DNA of 23,998 bases from the NCBI GenBank assembly GCA_905201055.1, contig CAJKMT010000020.1, positions 1 to 23,998 of the forward strand. The letters run 5' to 3'. The position numbers were made by a program, and so were the translations under genes. Source of the DNA: an uncultured Sutterella sp. (GTDB lineage Bacteria; Pseudomonadota; Gammaproteobacteria; Burkholderiales; Burkholderiaceae_F). A model generated the notes under the pieces. That model was not told where the DNA came from and did no database searches. It saw nothing but the letters and a program-made list of their open reading frames with translations. The first letter of the stretch is position 1; the number at the start of each line of letters is the position of its first letter. Of this stretch, positions 1 through 8,519 are shown piece after piece.

Positions 1-60
1 ACGCCTTAGCGCCGATGATAGTTGGTTGTATTTCCAGTGAAAGTAGGACATTGCCCGGCT
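1..60 (+). rRNA. rrf: 5S ribosomal RNA, 3' part only
   Basis: The first 60 bases match the 3' half of bacterial 5S rRNA: ACGCCTTAGCGCCGATGATA is the loop/helix segment that corresponds to E. coli AACGCCGTAGCGCCGATGGT. It is followed by the GAAAGTAGG segment and the closing-helix strand TTGCCCGGCT. The 5' half lies before the window. A rho-independent terminator begins 11 nt later, so this is the end of an rRNA operon transcribed rightward. The exact 3' end, near base 60, is estimated from the closing helix. Confidence 0.93.
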
Positions 61-71
61 CCTCCATTTAA

Positions 72-105
72 AAAGCCCCGAATCGTTAAGATTTCGGGGT
101 TTTTT
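72..105 (+). terminator. rRNA operon rho-independent terminator
   Basis: The stem CCCCGAA (76-82) pairs with TTCGGGG (93-99) across a 10-nt loop. It is extended by A/T pairs on both flanks and followed by a run of T residues (100-105). It sits just after the 5S gene and ends the rRNA transcript before lptF. Confidence 0.92.
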
Positions 106-192
106 ATTGTGTATTGAACAGGGAACTGCGATAAAATCCATAGGTTAAGGCACGTATTGACGTTAGCCTAACTGTTGTTATAAAGGATCCGC

Positions 193-1308
193 ATGATATT
201 CAGACGTTCACTCGTCTCCGAACTCGCCAATACGGCCGGTGCCGTTTTTACGGTGATATTCTCGATTGTGTTGACAATCGGGTTGGTCCGTATTTTAGGA
301 TTGGCTGCGGGCGGTCGCATTGACAGCGGAACCGTCGCGGAGATGGTTGTCTATGAAGCCTTGATCAATCTGGCTCCTCTTCTTGCAGTATCCTTATTTA
401 TCGCTGTTTTGATGACCCTGACTCGAAGCTGGCTTGACAGTGAAATGGTTGTCTGGTTCTCTTCGGGCGGTATCAGTCTTTTAGCCTGGATCAGACCCGT
501 TCTGCGCTTCAGTATTCCCATTATTATCCTTATCGCAGCTCTCACTTTTGTCATCTCTCCCTGGGCTCGAGGACAAAGTGATATGAATAGAGAAGTATGG
601 TCACAGCGCGATGATGTTGAGCGTCTCACTCCCGGTCGCTTTATTGAAATTGCCGGCGGAAGACAGGTTCTTTTTGTTGAGGAAATTTCTCCCGACGGAT
701 TATCTGTTAAGAATGTCTTTTTAACGGAAACAGCCGTAGATACTGAAATGGTGTTGATGGCAAAATCAGGGGAAATCAAAGTCAATGCCAGCGGTGATCG
801 CTATGTCTTATTGCACGACGGCAGACGTTATGAAGGTAAGGCAGGAACGCCCGAGTACCGAGTCACTGATTTCCAAACGTACGGAATTCGTATCGATGTA
901 AAACCGGAAAGCGCCATTAAGATGCTGGATGTTGATACCCAGCCCGTTCCTATGCTTTTGGCTCAATGGGATAATCCGGAAGCACAAAGTGAAATGCTGT
1001 GGCGAATTTGCTGGCCCATCGCCGCCTTAAATCTTATTATGATCGCGATCCCATTATCGTTTACCAATCCCAGAGCCGGACGCAGCCTGAATATGGTCGT
1101 GGCTTTGTTGCTTTTCGTTTTATACCTTAATGGAATCAGTGTGGCCTGTACTTGGGTTGAACAGGGAACAATGGGTATTGTAGGAGCCGGTATTGTGCTT
1201 AACGGTGCCTTCGCTTTGCTTGCTGTCATTCTTTTCTTAAGACGCACAATTATGCAACGTTGGCTGCCGCAATGGCTCACTATAGGCTATTGGCGGTCCA
1301 GGAGCTAA
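193..1308 (+). CDS. lptF: LPS export ABC transporter permease LptF
   Basis: This is one of the two inner-membrane permease subunits of the LptB2FG transporter, which extracts lipopolysaccharide from the inner membrane and passes it to the LptC/LptA bridge. The 371-aa product has the YjgP/YjgQ family layout: three N-terminal membrane segments (about residues 14-37, 56-78 and 100-122), a periplasmic beta-jellyroll-like region (about 125-260), then three C-terminal membrane segments (about 271-292, 300-325 and 328-350). The length is typical. ATG at 193 has AAAGGA 5 nt upstream. lptG follows after 4 nt, so the pair is co-transcribed. LptF rather than LptG is assigned from gene order and the RRSLVSELANTA start; the two paralogues resemble each other. 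A TTGACG/TATAAA promoter-like pair lies so close to the ATG that it would give an almost leaderless mRNA. Confidence 0.93.
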   Translation: MIFRRSLVSELANTAGAVFTVIFSIVLTIGLVRILGLAAGGRIDSGTVAEMVVYEALINLAPLLAVSLFIAVLMTLTRSWLDSEMVVWFSSGGISLLAWIRPVLRFSIPIIILIAALTFVISPWARGQSDMNREVWSQRDDVERLTPGRFIEIAGGRQVLFVEEISPDGLSVKNVFLTETAVDTEMVLMAKSGEIKVNASGDRYVLLHDGRRYEGKAGTPEYRVTDFQTYGIRIDVKPESAIKMLDVDTQPVPMLLAQWDNPEAQSEMLWRICWPIAALNLIMIAIPLSFTNPRAGRSLNMVVALLLFVLYLNGISVACTWVEQGTMGIVGAGIVLNGAFALLAVILFLRRTIMQRWLPQWLTIGYWRSRS

Positions 1309-1312
1309 TGAG

Positions 1313-2440
1313 ATGAAGGTCATCACCCGACACCTGACAAAAGAGATTCTGCAGGCAACCGGATTTGTCCTTTTGGCCCTGGTTGCGCTTTTTGCGTTTT
1401 TTGACCTTGTGGGTCAGATGGGAAGAATCGGCAGCCGCTATGGTTTGCTTGATGTTTTTGTGATTACCTGCTTGAATTTGCCGATGCGAATCTACGAAGT
1501 AATGCCGATTGCAGCGTTACTCGGTACGGTTTTCGTGATGAGCCAATGGGCGGCTCGCTCTGAATTTACCATTTTGCGTGTGGCAGGCTTATCTCCAGTG
1601 CGTCTGGCGGGAATTCTGATGGTTCCCGGTTTGATCCTGGTGGTATTCACGTATATTTTCGGCGAATTTATTGCCCCGTCTTCTGATGCGTATTCCAGCG
1701 AATATAAAGCTACCATTCAGCATACGACCGTTGATATCCGAGGTTCCGATACCGGGGCTTGGGTTCGTGAAACGATTCAAACGCCTAACGGTCCTCAAAT
1801 ACGCTACATCAACATTCAAAAGATGACTCCGACCGAAGAAGCTATCGATTGGCGTATTTACGATTTTGATGAAAAGCAGCGGCTCACACGAGTTATTGCG
1901 GCCAAGACAGGTAACTATGTGGACCATCAAGGTTGGTTTTTGCAAGGGGCAGTTAATACTTCCTTACCCTTGTTGGAGAATCTTGAGCAAACACCCATGA
2001 TGGATCGGGTGATGGTCAGCAAACCTGACAGGATGATGTTCCGCTCTGAAATTGATCCGAGCATTTTCGGGGTGATGATGGTCAAGCCCGAAAATATGTC
2101 CATGAGATCACTTTCGCGCTACGTGACTCACCTGGAGCAAAGTCGCCAGCAATCCGACCGTTATGAAATTGCGCTTTGGAATAAGGCTTTTTATCCGATA
2201 GCCATTTTGGTAATGATCGCTTTGGCCATGCCATTTGCCTACATGAACCGTCGCTCAGGTGGCGTGAGCATTAAGATTTTCGGCGGCGTGATGATCGGTT
2301 TGGCTTTCTATACGATCAATAATCTCTTCGCTTACATCGGTATGCTTAACACTTGGCCGCCTCTTGTCGTGGCGATGGTCCCGACAGCCTGTATGCTGGT
2401 GTTGGCAATGGTCGGCATGTGGTTTGTCGAACGACGCTAA
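1313..2440 (+). CDS. lptG: LPS export ABC transporter permease LptG
   Basis: This is the second permease of the LptB2FG lipopolysaccharide exporter, and it pairs with LptF around the LptB ATPase dimer. The 375-aa protein has the same layout: membrane segments at about 14-34, 50-85 (broken) and 95-120, a periplasmic jellyroll domain at about 125-270, and three C-terminal membrane segments from about residue 290 to 372. The stretch EFTILRVAGLSP around residue 85 is typical of the family's cytoplasmic coupling helix, which contacts LptB. GGAG at 1301-1304, inside the end of lptF, serves as its ribosome binding site, so translation is probably coupled. Transcription ends at the hairpin at 2521-2572, which faces the 3' end of uvrA. 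Confidence 0.93.
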   Translation: MKVITRHLTKEILQATGFVLLALVALFAFFDLVGQMGRIGSRYGLLDVFVITCLNLPMRIYEVMPIAALLGTVFVMSQWAARSEFTILRVAGLSPVRLAGILMVPGLILVVFTYIFGEFIAPSSDAYSSEYKATIQHTTVDIRGSDTGAWVRETIQTPNGPQIRYINIQKMTPTEEAIDWRIYDFDEKQRLTRVIAAKTGNYVDHQGWFLQGAVNTSLPLLENLEQTPMMDRVMVSKPDRMMFRSEIDPSIFGVMMVKPENMSMRSLSRYVTHLEQSRQQSDRYEIALWNKAFYPIAILVMIALAMPFAYMNRRSGGVSIKIFGGVMIGLAFYTINNLFAYIGMLNTWPPLVVAMVPTACMLVLAMVGMWFVERR

Positions 2441-2520
2441 TTGACTCTTCCGGCTGTCAGCGGATTCTCAAAAAGCTTCATTGCTGAACTCGTTGATTAA
2501 TATTCACCAGGATGTATGAA

Positions 2521-2572
2521 AAAATCCATAGCCCGCAGTAGAAAGACTTGATTGCGGGCTATAGGATTTTTC
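2521..2572. terminator. Bidirectional terminator between lptG and uvrA
   Basis: This is a long near-perfect hairpin. AAAAATCC plus ATAGCCCGCA (2521-2538) pairs with TGCGGGCTAT and GGATTTTT (2554-2572), with one bulged A and a 15-nt loop. An A-tract on the left arm and a T-tract on the right let it terminate both the rightward lptFG transcript and the leftward uvrA transcript. Confidence 0.92.
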
Positions 2573-2594
2573 CTATTTCTATTCTTTTGTAACA

Positions 2595-5500
2595 TCAAAG
2601 TGCTTTGATGTGTTCTTTTTTAAAGGCTTTTAAAGCTTTGGCTGTGTGAGTGCTTTTTCTCATAATTTCAGCAGGCGTTCCGCAGGCAACCACATTGCCG
2701 CCGTCCACGCCGCCTTCAGGACCCATGTCAACAATCCAGTCAGCCTGAGCCATGATATCGAGATTGTGCTCAATCACAATGACAGTGTTGCCGGCATCAA
2801 CCAATCGATGCAGTACCCCGATCAATTTTTCCACGTCAGCCATGTGCAGACCGACCGTCGGTTCGTCCAGAACATAAACGGTTCTCGGTACTTTATAGCC
2901 ACGGCGTTTAATGTCGTCTCGAGCCTTAATCAGTTCAGTCACGAGTTTTATGCGTTGGGCTTCGCCGCCTGACAGAGTGGGAGAGGGCTGCCCGAGGCTC
3001 AAATAACCCAAGCCCACATCCTGCATCAGCTTTAAAGCATGAGCAATGGAAGACTGAGTGCTGAAAAAGTCCACTGCTTCGTCAACATCCATGACGAGCG
3101 TCTGTCCGATGGATTTTCCTTTCCAAAGAACTTCCAATGTTTGAGTGTTGTAGCGCAGCCCGCCGCACGCTTCGCACGGGATTTTCACGTCCGGCAAAAA
3201 GTTCATTTCAATCGTGCGAACGCCCTGTCCCTCACATAGCTCACAGCGACCGCCCTTCATATTGAAAGAAAAACGCGATATACTGTAGCCCCTGGCCTGC
3301 GCCTCATTGGTCCCTGCGTAAACGCGCCGAATGGCATCCAAAAATCCAATGTAAGTGGCAGGACATGAACGGGGTGTTTTGCCGATTGGTGTCTGATCAA
3401 CTTCCAAAACCCGATCAACATTTTCGTATCCTTTGATCTCTCGACAGAGTTTGCCTTCATACGGTTTCTTTTGTGAAAGCGTTTCCGTTAATACCGGCAG
3501 GAGTACCCCACGGGCAAAGCTGCTCTTACCCGATCCCGAAACACCGGTGAGAACAGTCAGTCGACCAAGGGGAATTTGGATTTCGGCTGCTTTAAGGTTG
3601 TTGAGTCTTGGCTCTGTGACGGTAAGCCACAGGGTGTCATCAGTAATCGGTCTTTGCGGGACAAAAGTGTGCTGAATCGGATGACGCAAATAACGTCCTG
3701 TTAAAGAACGTTTGTTTTTCATGATGTCAGAAACGGTGCCCGTGGCAATAATCTCTCCGCCTCGCACGCCCGCGCCGGGACCGACATCGATGACGTAATC
3801 AGCCTCACGAATAGTCTCCTCATCATGTTCGACGACTAGGAGCGTATTGCCTTTATCGGCAAGCGCTTTAAGCGAATCGAGCAAAAGGCGATTGTCGCGC
3901 GGATGTAAGCCGATTGTGGGTTCATCGAGGATATAGCACACACCCTGAAGGTTGCTGCCAAGCTGAGAAGCCAAGCGGATGCGCTGCGCCTCGCCGCCCG
4001 ATAAACTGGGAGAAGAACGGTCCAGTGTCAGGTAACCTAATCCGACCTTATCCAAAAACTGCAGCCTCAGAACGATTTCTTTTAACGCATCTTCGGCAAT
4101 ACTGGCCTCACGTCCTGTAAGTTTGAGCTTGCTGAAGAAACTCAACGCCTCAGTGACTGTCATGTGCGCCATTTGAGAAATATTTAAGCCTGCAAATTTC
4201 ACCGCACGGGCAACCTCGTTGAGGCGCTCTCCGTGACAAGTGGGGCAGGGCTTACTTTGAGCTTCGGCCCAAACTCTTTCTTCACCGGTGGCGTTTTCGT
4301 CAAATCCCTCGATTAAAAGACCGGTACCGAAACAGGTCGGACACCATCCCATGGCGGAGTTATAAGAAAATAGTCTTGGATCGAGTTCAGGGAAACTTCT
4401 TCCGCAGATAGGACAGGCCCTGTGCGTTGAGAAAATAGTCTCCGTAAGTTTTGCATCCAGAACAGTCAATACGCCTTTACCGATGGTAATGGCTTCCTGG
4501 AGGGCTCGTTTGAGCGTTTTCTCGTTTTCAGGTTTCACGATCACTTCTGCGATCGGCAGTTCAATAGTGTGATCTTTATAGCGGGCGAGTTTAGGGAACT
4601 TTTCCGTGCTGACAAAACCGCCGTCAACAAACAGCTGAGAGTAGCCTTTTTTCTGCGCCCATTGAGCCAAATCCGTGTAAATACCTTTGCGTTTAGTCAC
4701 CAAAGGAGCCATAACGCAGATACTCTGGTTTTTGTAGCGGCTCATGACGGTTGAAACAATGGCGGGGAACGATTTCGGTTCCACTTCAACGCCGCAGTCG
4801 GGGCAATATTGGTGACCGAGTTTGACAAAGAGCAGCCGCATAAAGTGGTAGAGCTCTGTCATGGTAGCTACGGTGGATTTTCGGCCGCCTCGAGAGGTTC
4901 TTTGCTCAATGGCTACGGTCGGGGCAATCCCTGTAATAGAATCCACGTCGGGTTTACTGGCAGGCTGCACAATGGAGCGCGCATAAGCATTCAAAGACTC
5001 AAGATATCGGCGCTGTCCTTCTTTAAACACGATATCAAAGGCAAGAGTGGACTTGCCGGAACCGGAGGCGCCTGTAACAACGGTGAAACGGTTGTGGGGG
5101 ATATCCACAGAGATATTTTTTAAGTTGTGCTCTTTAGCACCTTTGATAGCGATCACATCGTTGGGGGCTGCCACGGGTGCTTGATCGGCAGTTTTCTCTG
5201 CCTCATCAATGAAATAGGCAGAGGTATTTTTTTGCTCGAGAGTTTTACGGTAAGTACGAAGAGCCTGTCCGGTGTAAGAGCGAGGCTCAGCAATCAACGC
5301 TTCGAGCGTGCCCTGAACCACGATTTCTCCCCCGGCATCGCCTCCCTCCGGTCCCAAGTCGATGACCCAATCGGCGCAGTTAATGACGTCAAGATTGTGC
5401 TCAATGACGATTGCAGTGTTGCCTCGATCAATTAACTCCTGCAGTGACTGCATGAGCTTATCGATGTCATCGAAATGAAGGCCGGTGGTTGGTTCGTCAA

Positions 5501-8132
5501 AAATGAAGAGATCGTTTTTACTCGCCTGGGATTTTTTCTGAGCCAGGAAACCGGCAATTTTTAAGCGCTGAGCTTCGCCGCCCGACAATGTCGGCACGGG
5601 TTGCCCGAGTTTTATGTAGTCAAGACCGACTTTGCGCAAAGGCTCAAGTTTACTGACGACTGCCGGATCATTTTTGAAGAGTTCACACGCCTCGGATACC
5701 GATAAGTCCAGAACCTGTGCAATATTTAAGGCTTTCCCGTCACGTTCAACGGTAATTTCCAGAATTTCCGGACGATAGCGCGTGCCGTTGCAGGCCGAGC
5801 ATCTCAAATAAACGTCCGAGAGAAACTGCATCTCAATGTGTTCAAAGCCGTTACCGCCGCAAACCGGACAGCGTCCGTCACCCGAATTAAAGCTGAAGGT
5901 TCCGGCTTTGTATTCACGGGCTTGAGCTGTGTCGGTTTGAGCAAAGAGAGTACGGATTGCATCAAAGGCTCCGACATAACTTGCCGGATTGGAACGGGTG
6001 GTTTTGCCGATCGGAGACTGATCTACATAATGGATATTTTCGACAAGGTCAGCCCCTTCCAGAGAGTCAAAGGTGCCAGGTGCTTCAGTAGGCATACCTT
6101 TGGCTTTATAAAGAGCCGGTACAAGAATGTTTTCGATTAGCGTTGACTTGCCTGATCCCGATACACCGGTGACGACCGACAACTTTCCTATCGGAAAGCG
6201 GGGAGATATCCCTTTAAGGTTGTGTTCTCGGGCACCATGCAGAACAATGGCCGGAGTGTTTTGCCTGATTTCCCGTTTATTGGCTTTTGCATTGACACGC
6301 GTTTTTCCGCTCAAATAATGCGCAGTGAGCGTGTCAGCTTTAATAATTTCACCAGGCGTGCCCTTGAATACAATTTCTCCGCCTTTTTCTCCGGGCCCCG
6401 GTCCCATGTCAAAAATGGTGTCGGCTGCGAGCATGACCTGCGGGTCATGTTCTACAACGACTAGGGTATTGCCTGAATTTTTAAGCCGCTGCATCACTCG
6501 CGTAATGCGGTCCATGTCACGAGGATGCAAGCCGATGGAAGGTTCATCCAACACAAAAAGTGTGTTGACAAGTGAAGTTCCGAGAGCAGTTGTCAGGTTA
6601 ACCCGCTGCACTTCGCCGCCCGAGAGTGTGCGGCTTTGTCGGTCAAGGGTTAAGTACCCCACGCCGACATCAACCAGGTAGTGCAGACGTGAAAGGATCT
6701 CATTGATGACCATGGAGCCCGCTTCGTCCATTTGTCCTTCTTTTGAGACACACTCAAAAAAGGTTAAAAGACGAGATAAAGGCAAACGCATGAGATCATA
6801 GAGGTTAAATCCCGGCAGCGTATTGAGAATTTCATCGGAGTAATCACAGCCGTTGGGACGGTGACGCTTAAAGTCGTAACCCTTACAAGCTTCCTGAGCG
6901 GCGGCCAACGACCCCACGCGCCACAAAAGTGCTTCGGATTTCAGCCGAGCGCCATGACAGTCCGGGCATTCCTGATAGTTTCGGTAGCGCGAAAGCAGTA
7001 CCCGCACATGCATTTTGTAGGCTTTGCTCTCCAGCCATTCAAAGAAATGTTTTACCCCGTACCACTGACGAGTCCATTTGCCGCTCCAGCCGGGCTCACC
7101 GTTAATAACCCAGTCTTTTTCTTCGGCTGTGAGGTCTCGGTAGGGGACATCAAGACGAATGCCGTCACGTTTGGCGTAACGCTTCATATCCTTGAGGCAT
7201 TCTTGGTTTGTCTTGGTGTTCCATGGTTTAATGGCGCCGCCTTCGAGAGTAAGTGTTTCGTCCGGAATAACAAGTGAATAGTCCACACCGATGACGCGCC
7301 CGAAACCTCGGCAGGTTTCGCAAGCGCCCAGAGGAGAGTTGAAACTGAAGGTGGCATCGGTGGGTTTTTGGTAGTCGAGCCCGCAATTGGGGCATGAAAG
7401 CCGGTTGGAAAAGCGCCGCGTGTGCTCCTTGCCGTCATCTGTTGTGGCAATGACTGTTAAGTCGCCTTTGCCGAATTGAAAGGCATTTTCCAAAGCCTCG
7501 ATGACTCGGGGCTGATCGACCCGATTGAGTCGGAAGCGATCGGCAATGACTTCGAGAAGTGTTTCGCCTTGGCCTTCTTTTTCAGCGTGAATTTTAGTGA
7601 AGCCCTGAGCGGCTAAAGCTTCAGTCAGTTCGCTGACAGTCATATTGGCCGGTAGCTTTACATCAAAAATGATGTAAAGACGGGGGGCATTGAGTTCCTG
7701 ACTCCACTGCGTGATTTCACGGTAAACGCTGTTGGGGGTATCGACTCGTACAGCTTGTCCGCAGTGTCTGCAGAATAAACGGCCTTCGCGAGCAAAAAGA
7801 AGTTTCAGGTGATCGTTAATTTCGGTCATTGTCCCCACGGTGGAACGAGACGTTCTCACCGGGTTGGTTTGGTCAATGGCAATAGCGGGCGGTACCCCTT
7901 CAATGCGGTCCACTTGAGGGCGGTCCATACGGTCTAGAAACTGACGGGCATAGGGACTGAATGTTTCGACGTAACGGCGCTGACCTTCAGCATAAAGCGT
8001 ATCGAAAACCAGGGAACTTTTACCGGAGCCGGACACACCAGTCACCACAGTGACTTTTCCGGTCTCGAATTCGACATTCAGATTTTTTAAATTATTTTGC
8101 TTTGCACCGAATATTTTGATGTTTTTATCCAT
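2595..8132 (-). CDS. uvrA: Double-length excinuclease ABC subunit UvrA (two tandem UvrA units)
   Basis: UvrA is the damage-sensing ATPase of nucleotide excision repair; it loads UvrB at DNA lesions. This product is 1845 aa, about twice the usual ~940. Unit 1 covers residues 1-~960 and unit 2 ~990-1845, joined by a polar linker. There are four Walker A motifs (GxSGSGKS at 32, 656, 1021 and 1530), four LSGGE signatures (503, 849, 1377, 1720) and four Walker B DEP motifs (529, 879, 1403, 1757). Six CxxC/CxxC zinc modules are complete: C121/C389, C247/C271, C755/C778, C1110/C1296, C1240/C1264 and C1630/C1653 (first Cys of each pair). No frameshift or stop separates the halves. Unit 2 lacks the insertion domain, while unit 1 has a divergent UvrB-binding region. 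ATG 8132 was chosen over a TTG at 8165 because the family begins a few residues before the KIFGAKQNNLKN segment; its ribosome binding site is weak. From memory, fused UvrAs occur in Burkholderiales and Chlamydia. A separate canonical UvrA may exist outside the window. Confidence 0.95.
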   Translation of the reverse strand: MDKNIKIFGAKQNNLKNLNVEFETGKVTVVTGVSGSGKSSLVFDTLYAEGQRRYVETFSPYARQFLDRMDRPQVDRIEGVPPAIAIDQTNPVRTSRSTVGTMTEINDHLKLLFAREGRLFCRHCGQAVRVDTPNSVYREITQWSQELNAPRLYIIFDVKLPANMTVSELTEALAAQGFTKIHAEKEGQGETLLEVIADRFRLNRVDQPRVIEALENAFQFGKGDLTVIATTDDGKEHTRRFSNRLSCPNCGLDYQKPTDATFSFNSPLGACETCRGFGRVIGVDYSLVIPDETLTLEGGAIKPWNTKTNQECLKDMKRYAKRDGIRLDVPYRDLTAEEKDWVINGEPGWSGKWTRQWYGVKHFFEWLESKAYKMHVRVLLSRYRNYQECPDCHGARLKSEALLWRVGSLAAAQEACKGYDFKRHRPNGCDYSDEILNTLPGFNLYDLMRLPLSRLLTFFECVSKEGQMDEAGSMVINEILSRLHYLVDVGVGYLTLDRQSRTLSGGEVQRVNLTTALGTSLVNTLFVLDEPSIGLHPRDMDRITRVMQRLKNSGNTLVVVEHDPQVMLAADTIFDMGPGPGEKGGEIVFKGTPGEIIKADTLTAHYLSGKTRVNAKANKREIRQNTPAIVLHGAREHNLKGISPRFPIGKLSVVTGVSGSGKSTLIENILVPALYKAKGMPTEAPGTFDSLEGADLVENIHYVDQSPIGKTTRSNPASYVGAFDAIRTLFAQTDTAQAREYKAGTFSFNSGDGRCPVCGGNGFEHIEMQFLSDVYLRCSACNGTRYRPEILEITVERDGKALNIAQVLDLSVSEACELFKNDPAVVSKLEPLRKVGLDYIKLGQPVPTLSGGEAQRLKIAGFLAQKKSQASKNDLFIFDEPTTGLHFDDIDKLMQSLQELIDRGNTAIVIEHNLDVINCADWVIDLGPEGGDAGGEIVVQGTLEALIAEPRSYTGQALRTYRKTLEQKNTSAYFIDEAEKTADQAPVAAPNDVIAIKGAKEHNLKNISVDIPHNRFTVVTGASGSGKSTLAFDIVFKEGQRRYLESLNAYARSIVQPASKPDVDSITGIAPTVAIEQRTSRGGRKSTVATMTELYHFMRLLFVKLGHQYCPDCGVEVEPKSFPAIVSTVMSRYKNQSICVMAPLVTKRKGIYTDLAQWAQKKGYSQLFVDGGFVSTEKFPKLARYKDHTIELPIAEVIVKPENEKTLKRALQEAITIGKGVLTVLDAKLTETIFSTHRACPICGRSFPELDPRLFSYNSAMGWCPTCFGTGLLIEGFDENATGEERVWAEAQSKPCPTCHGERLNEVARAVKFAGLNISQMAHMTVTEALSFFSKLKLTGREASIAEDALKEIVLRLQFLDKVGLGYLTLDRSSPSLSGGEAQRIRLASQLGSNLQGVCYILDEPTIGLHPRDNRLLLDSLKALADKGNTLLVVEHDEETIREADYVIDVGPGAGVRGGEIIATGTVSDIMKNKRSLTGRYLRHPIQHTFVPQRPITDDTLWLTVTEPRLNNLKAAEIQIPLGRLTVLTGVSGSGKSSFARGVLLPVLTETLSQKKPYEGKLCREIKGYENVDRVLEVDQTPIGKTPRSCPATYIGFLDAIRRVYAGTNEAQARGYSISRFSFNMKGGRCELCEGQGVRTIEMNFLPDVKIPCEACGGLRYNTQTLEVLWKGKSIGQTLVMDVDEAVDFFSTQSSIAHALKLMQDVGLGYLSLGQPSPTLSGGEAQRIKLVTELIKARDDIKRRGYKVPRTVYVLDEPTVGLHMADVEKLIGVLHRLVDAGNTVIVIEHNLDIMAQADWIVDMGPEGGVDGGNVVACGTPAEIMRKSTHTAKALKAFKKEHIKAL

Positions 8133-8519
8133 TGAAATGCCCGCAGAAAAGACAATGAGAAGCAATGCTATTAAATGCTCAACGAAATTTTAAGAGCAAA
8201 CGGCATGTCGGGCCAATCGTTTCGTCGATGACCCTCAATAGAAAAAATCAATTAAATCAGGTTTTGAGAAAATGAGTGGATTTTCAGATGAGTGTGCTTT
8301 CTATTAAAAAAGAATAAACACTTAACTATCTGAAAACAAACTAATTGAAGGGATTGAGGACTATCATAAGACATGAGCTTCACGCGAAATAGTTGTGCGA
8401 AGCTTTCTTTTGGCGTCGCTTCGATTCAATGAGATTTTTGCGCATTGTCAGTCAATTGTGAGCGTTGCCGAAAGCCGAAAATATTTTGCAATGATTTCTC
8501 CAACCAAAAGAGGACCGCA
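8133..8519. other. Divergent spacer between uvrA and the 8520 gene
   Basis: This 387-bp AT-rich spacer has no convincing gene; the short reading frame entering from a TTG at 8445 is only an upstream extension of the next CDS. It must contain promoters for both flanking genes, but I could not place a strong -35/-10 pair. It holds a long inverted repeat (8281-8336) and a weaker hairpin AGCTTC/GAAGCT (8376-8381 with 8399-8404) followed by TTTCTTTT. No LexA-type CTGT-N8-ACAG site was seen upstream of uvrA. Confidence 0.6.
8281..8336. repeat. Long imperfect inverted repeat upstream of uvrA
   Basis: TTTTCAGAT (8281-8289) is perfectly complementary to ATCTGAAAA (8328-8336). Inside it AGTGT (8291-8295) pairs with ACACT (8318-8322). 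The loop is A/T-rich. It lies 149 bp upstream of the uvrA start. It could be an operator, a cruciform-forming site or an RNA hairpin in the uvrA leader; no T-run marks it as a terminator. Confidence 0.55.

Noticed and set aside
2595..8132. Two separate uvrA genes or a frameshifted gene
   Set aside because: The frame is continuous through the linker (residues ~955-990) with no stop and no internal ribosome binding site that would suggest two genes.
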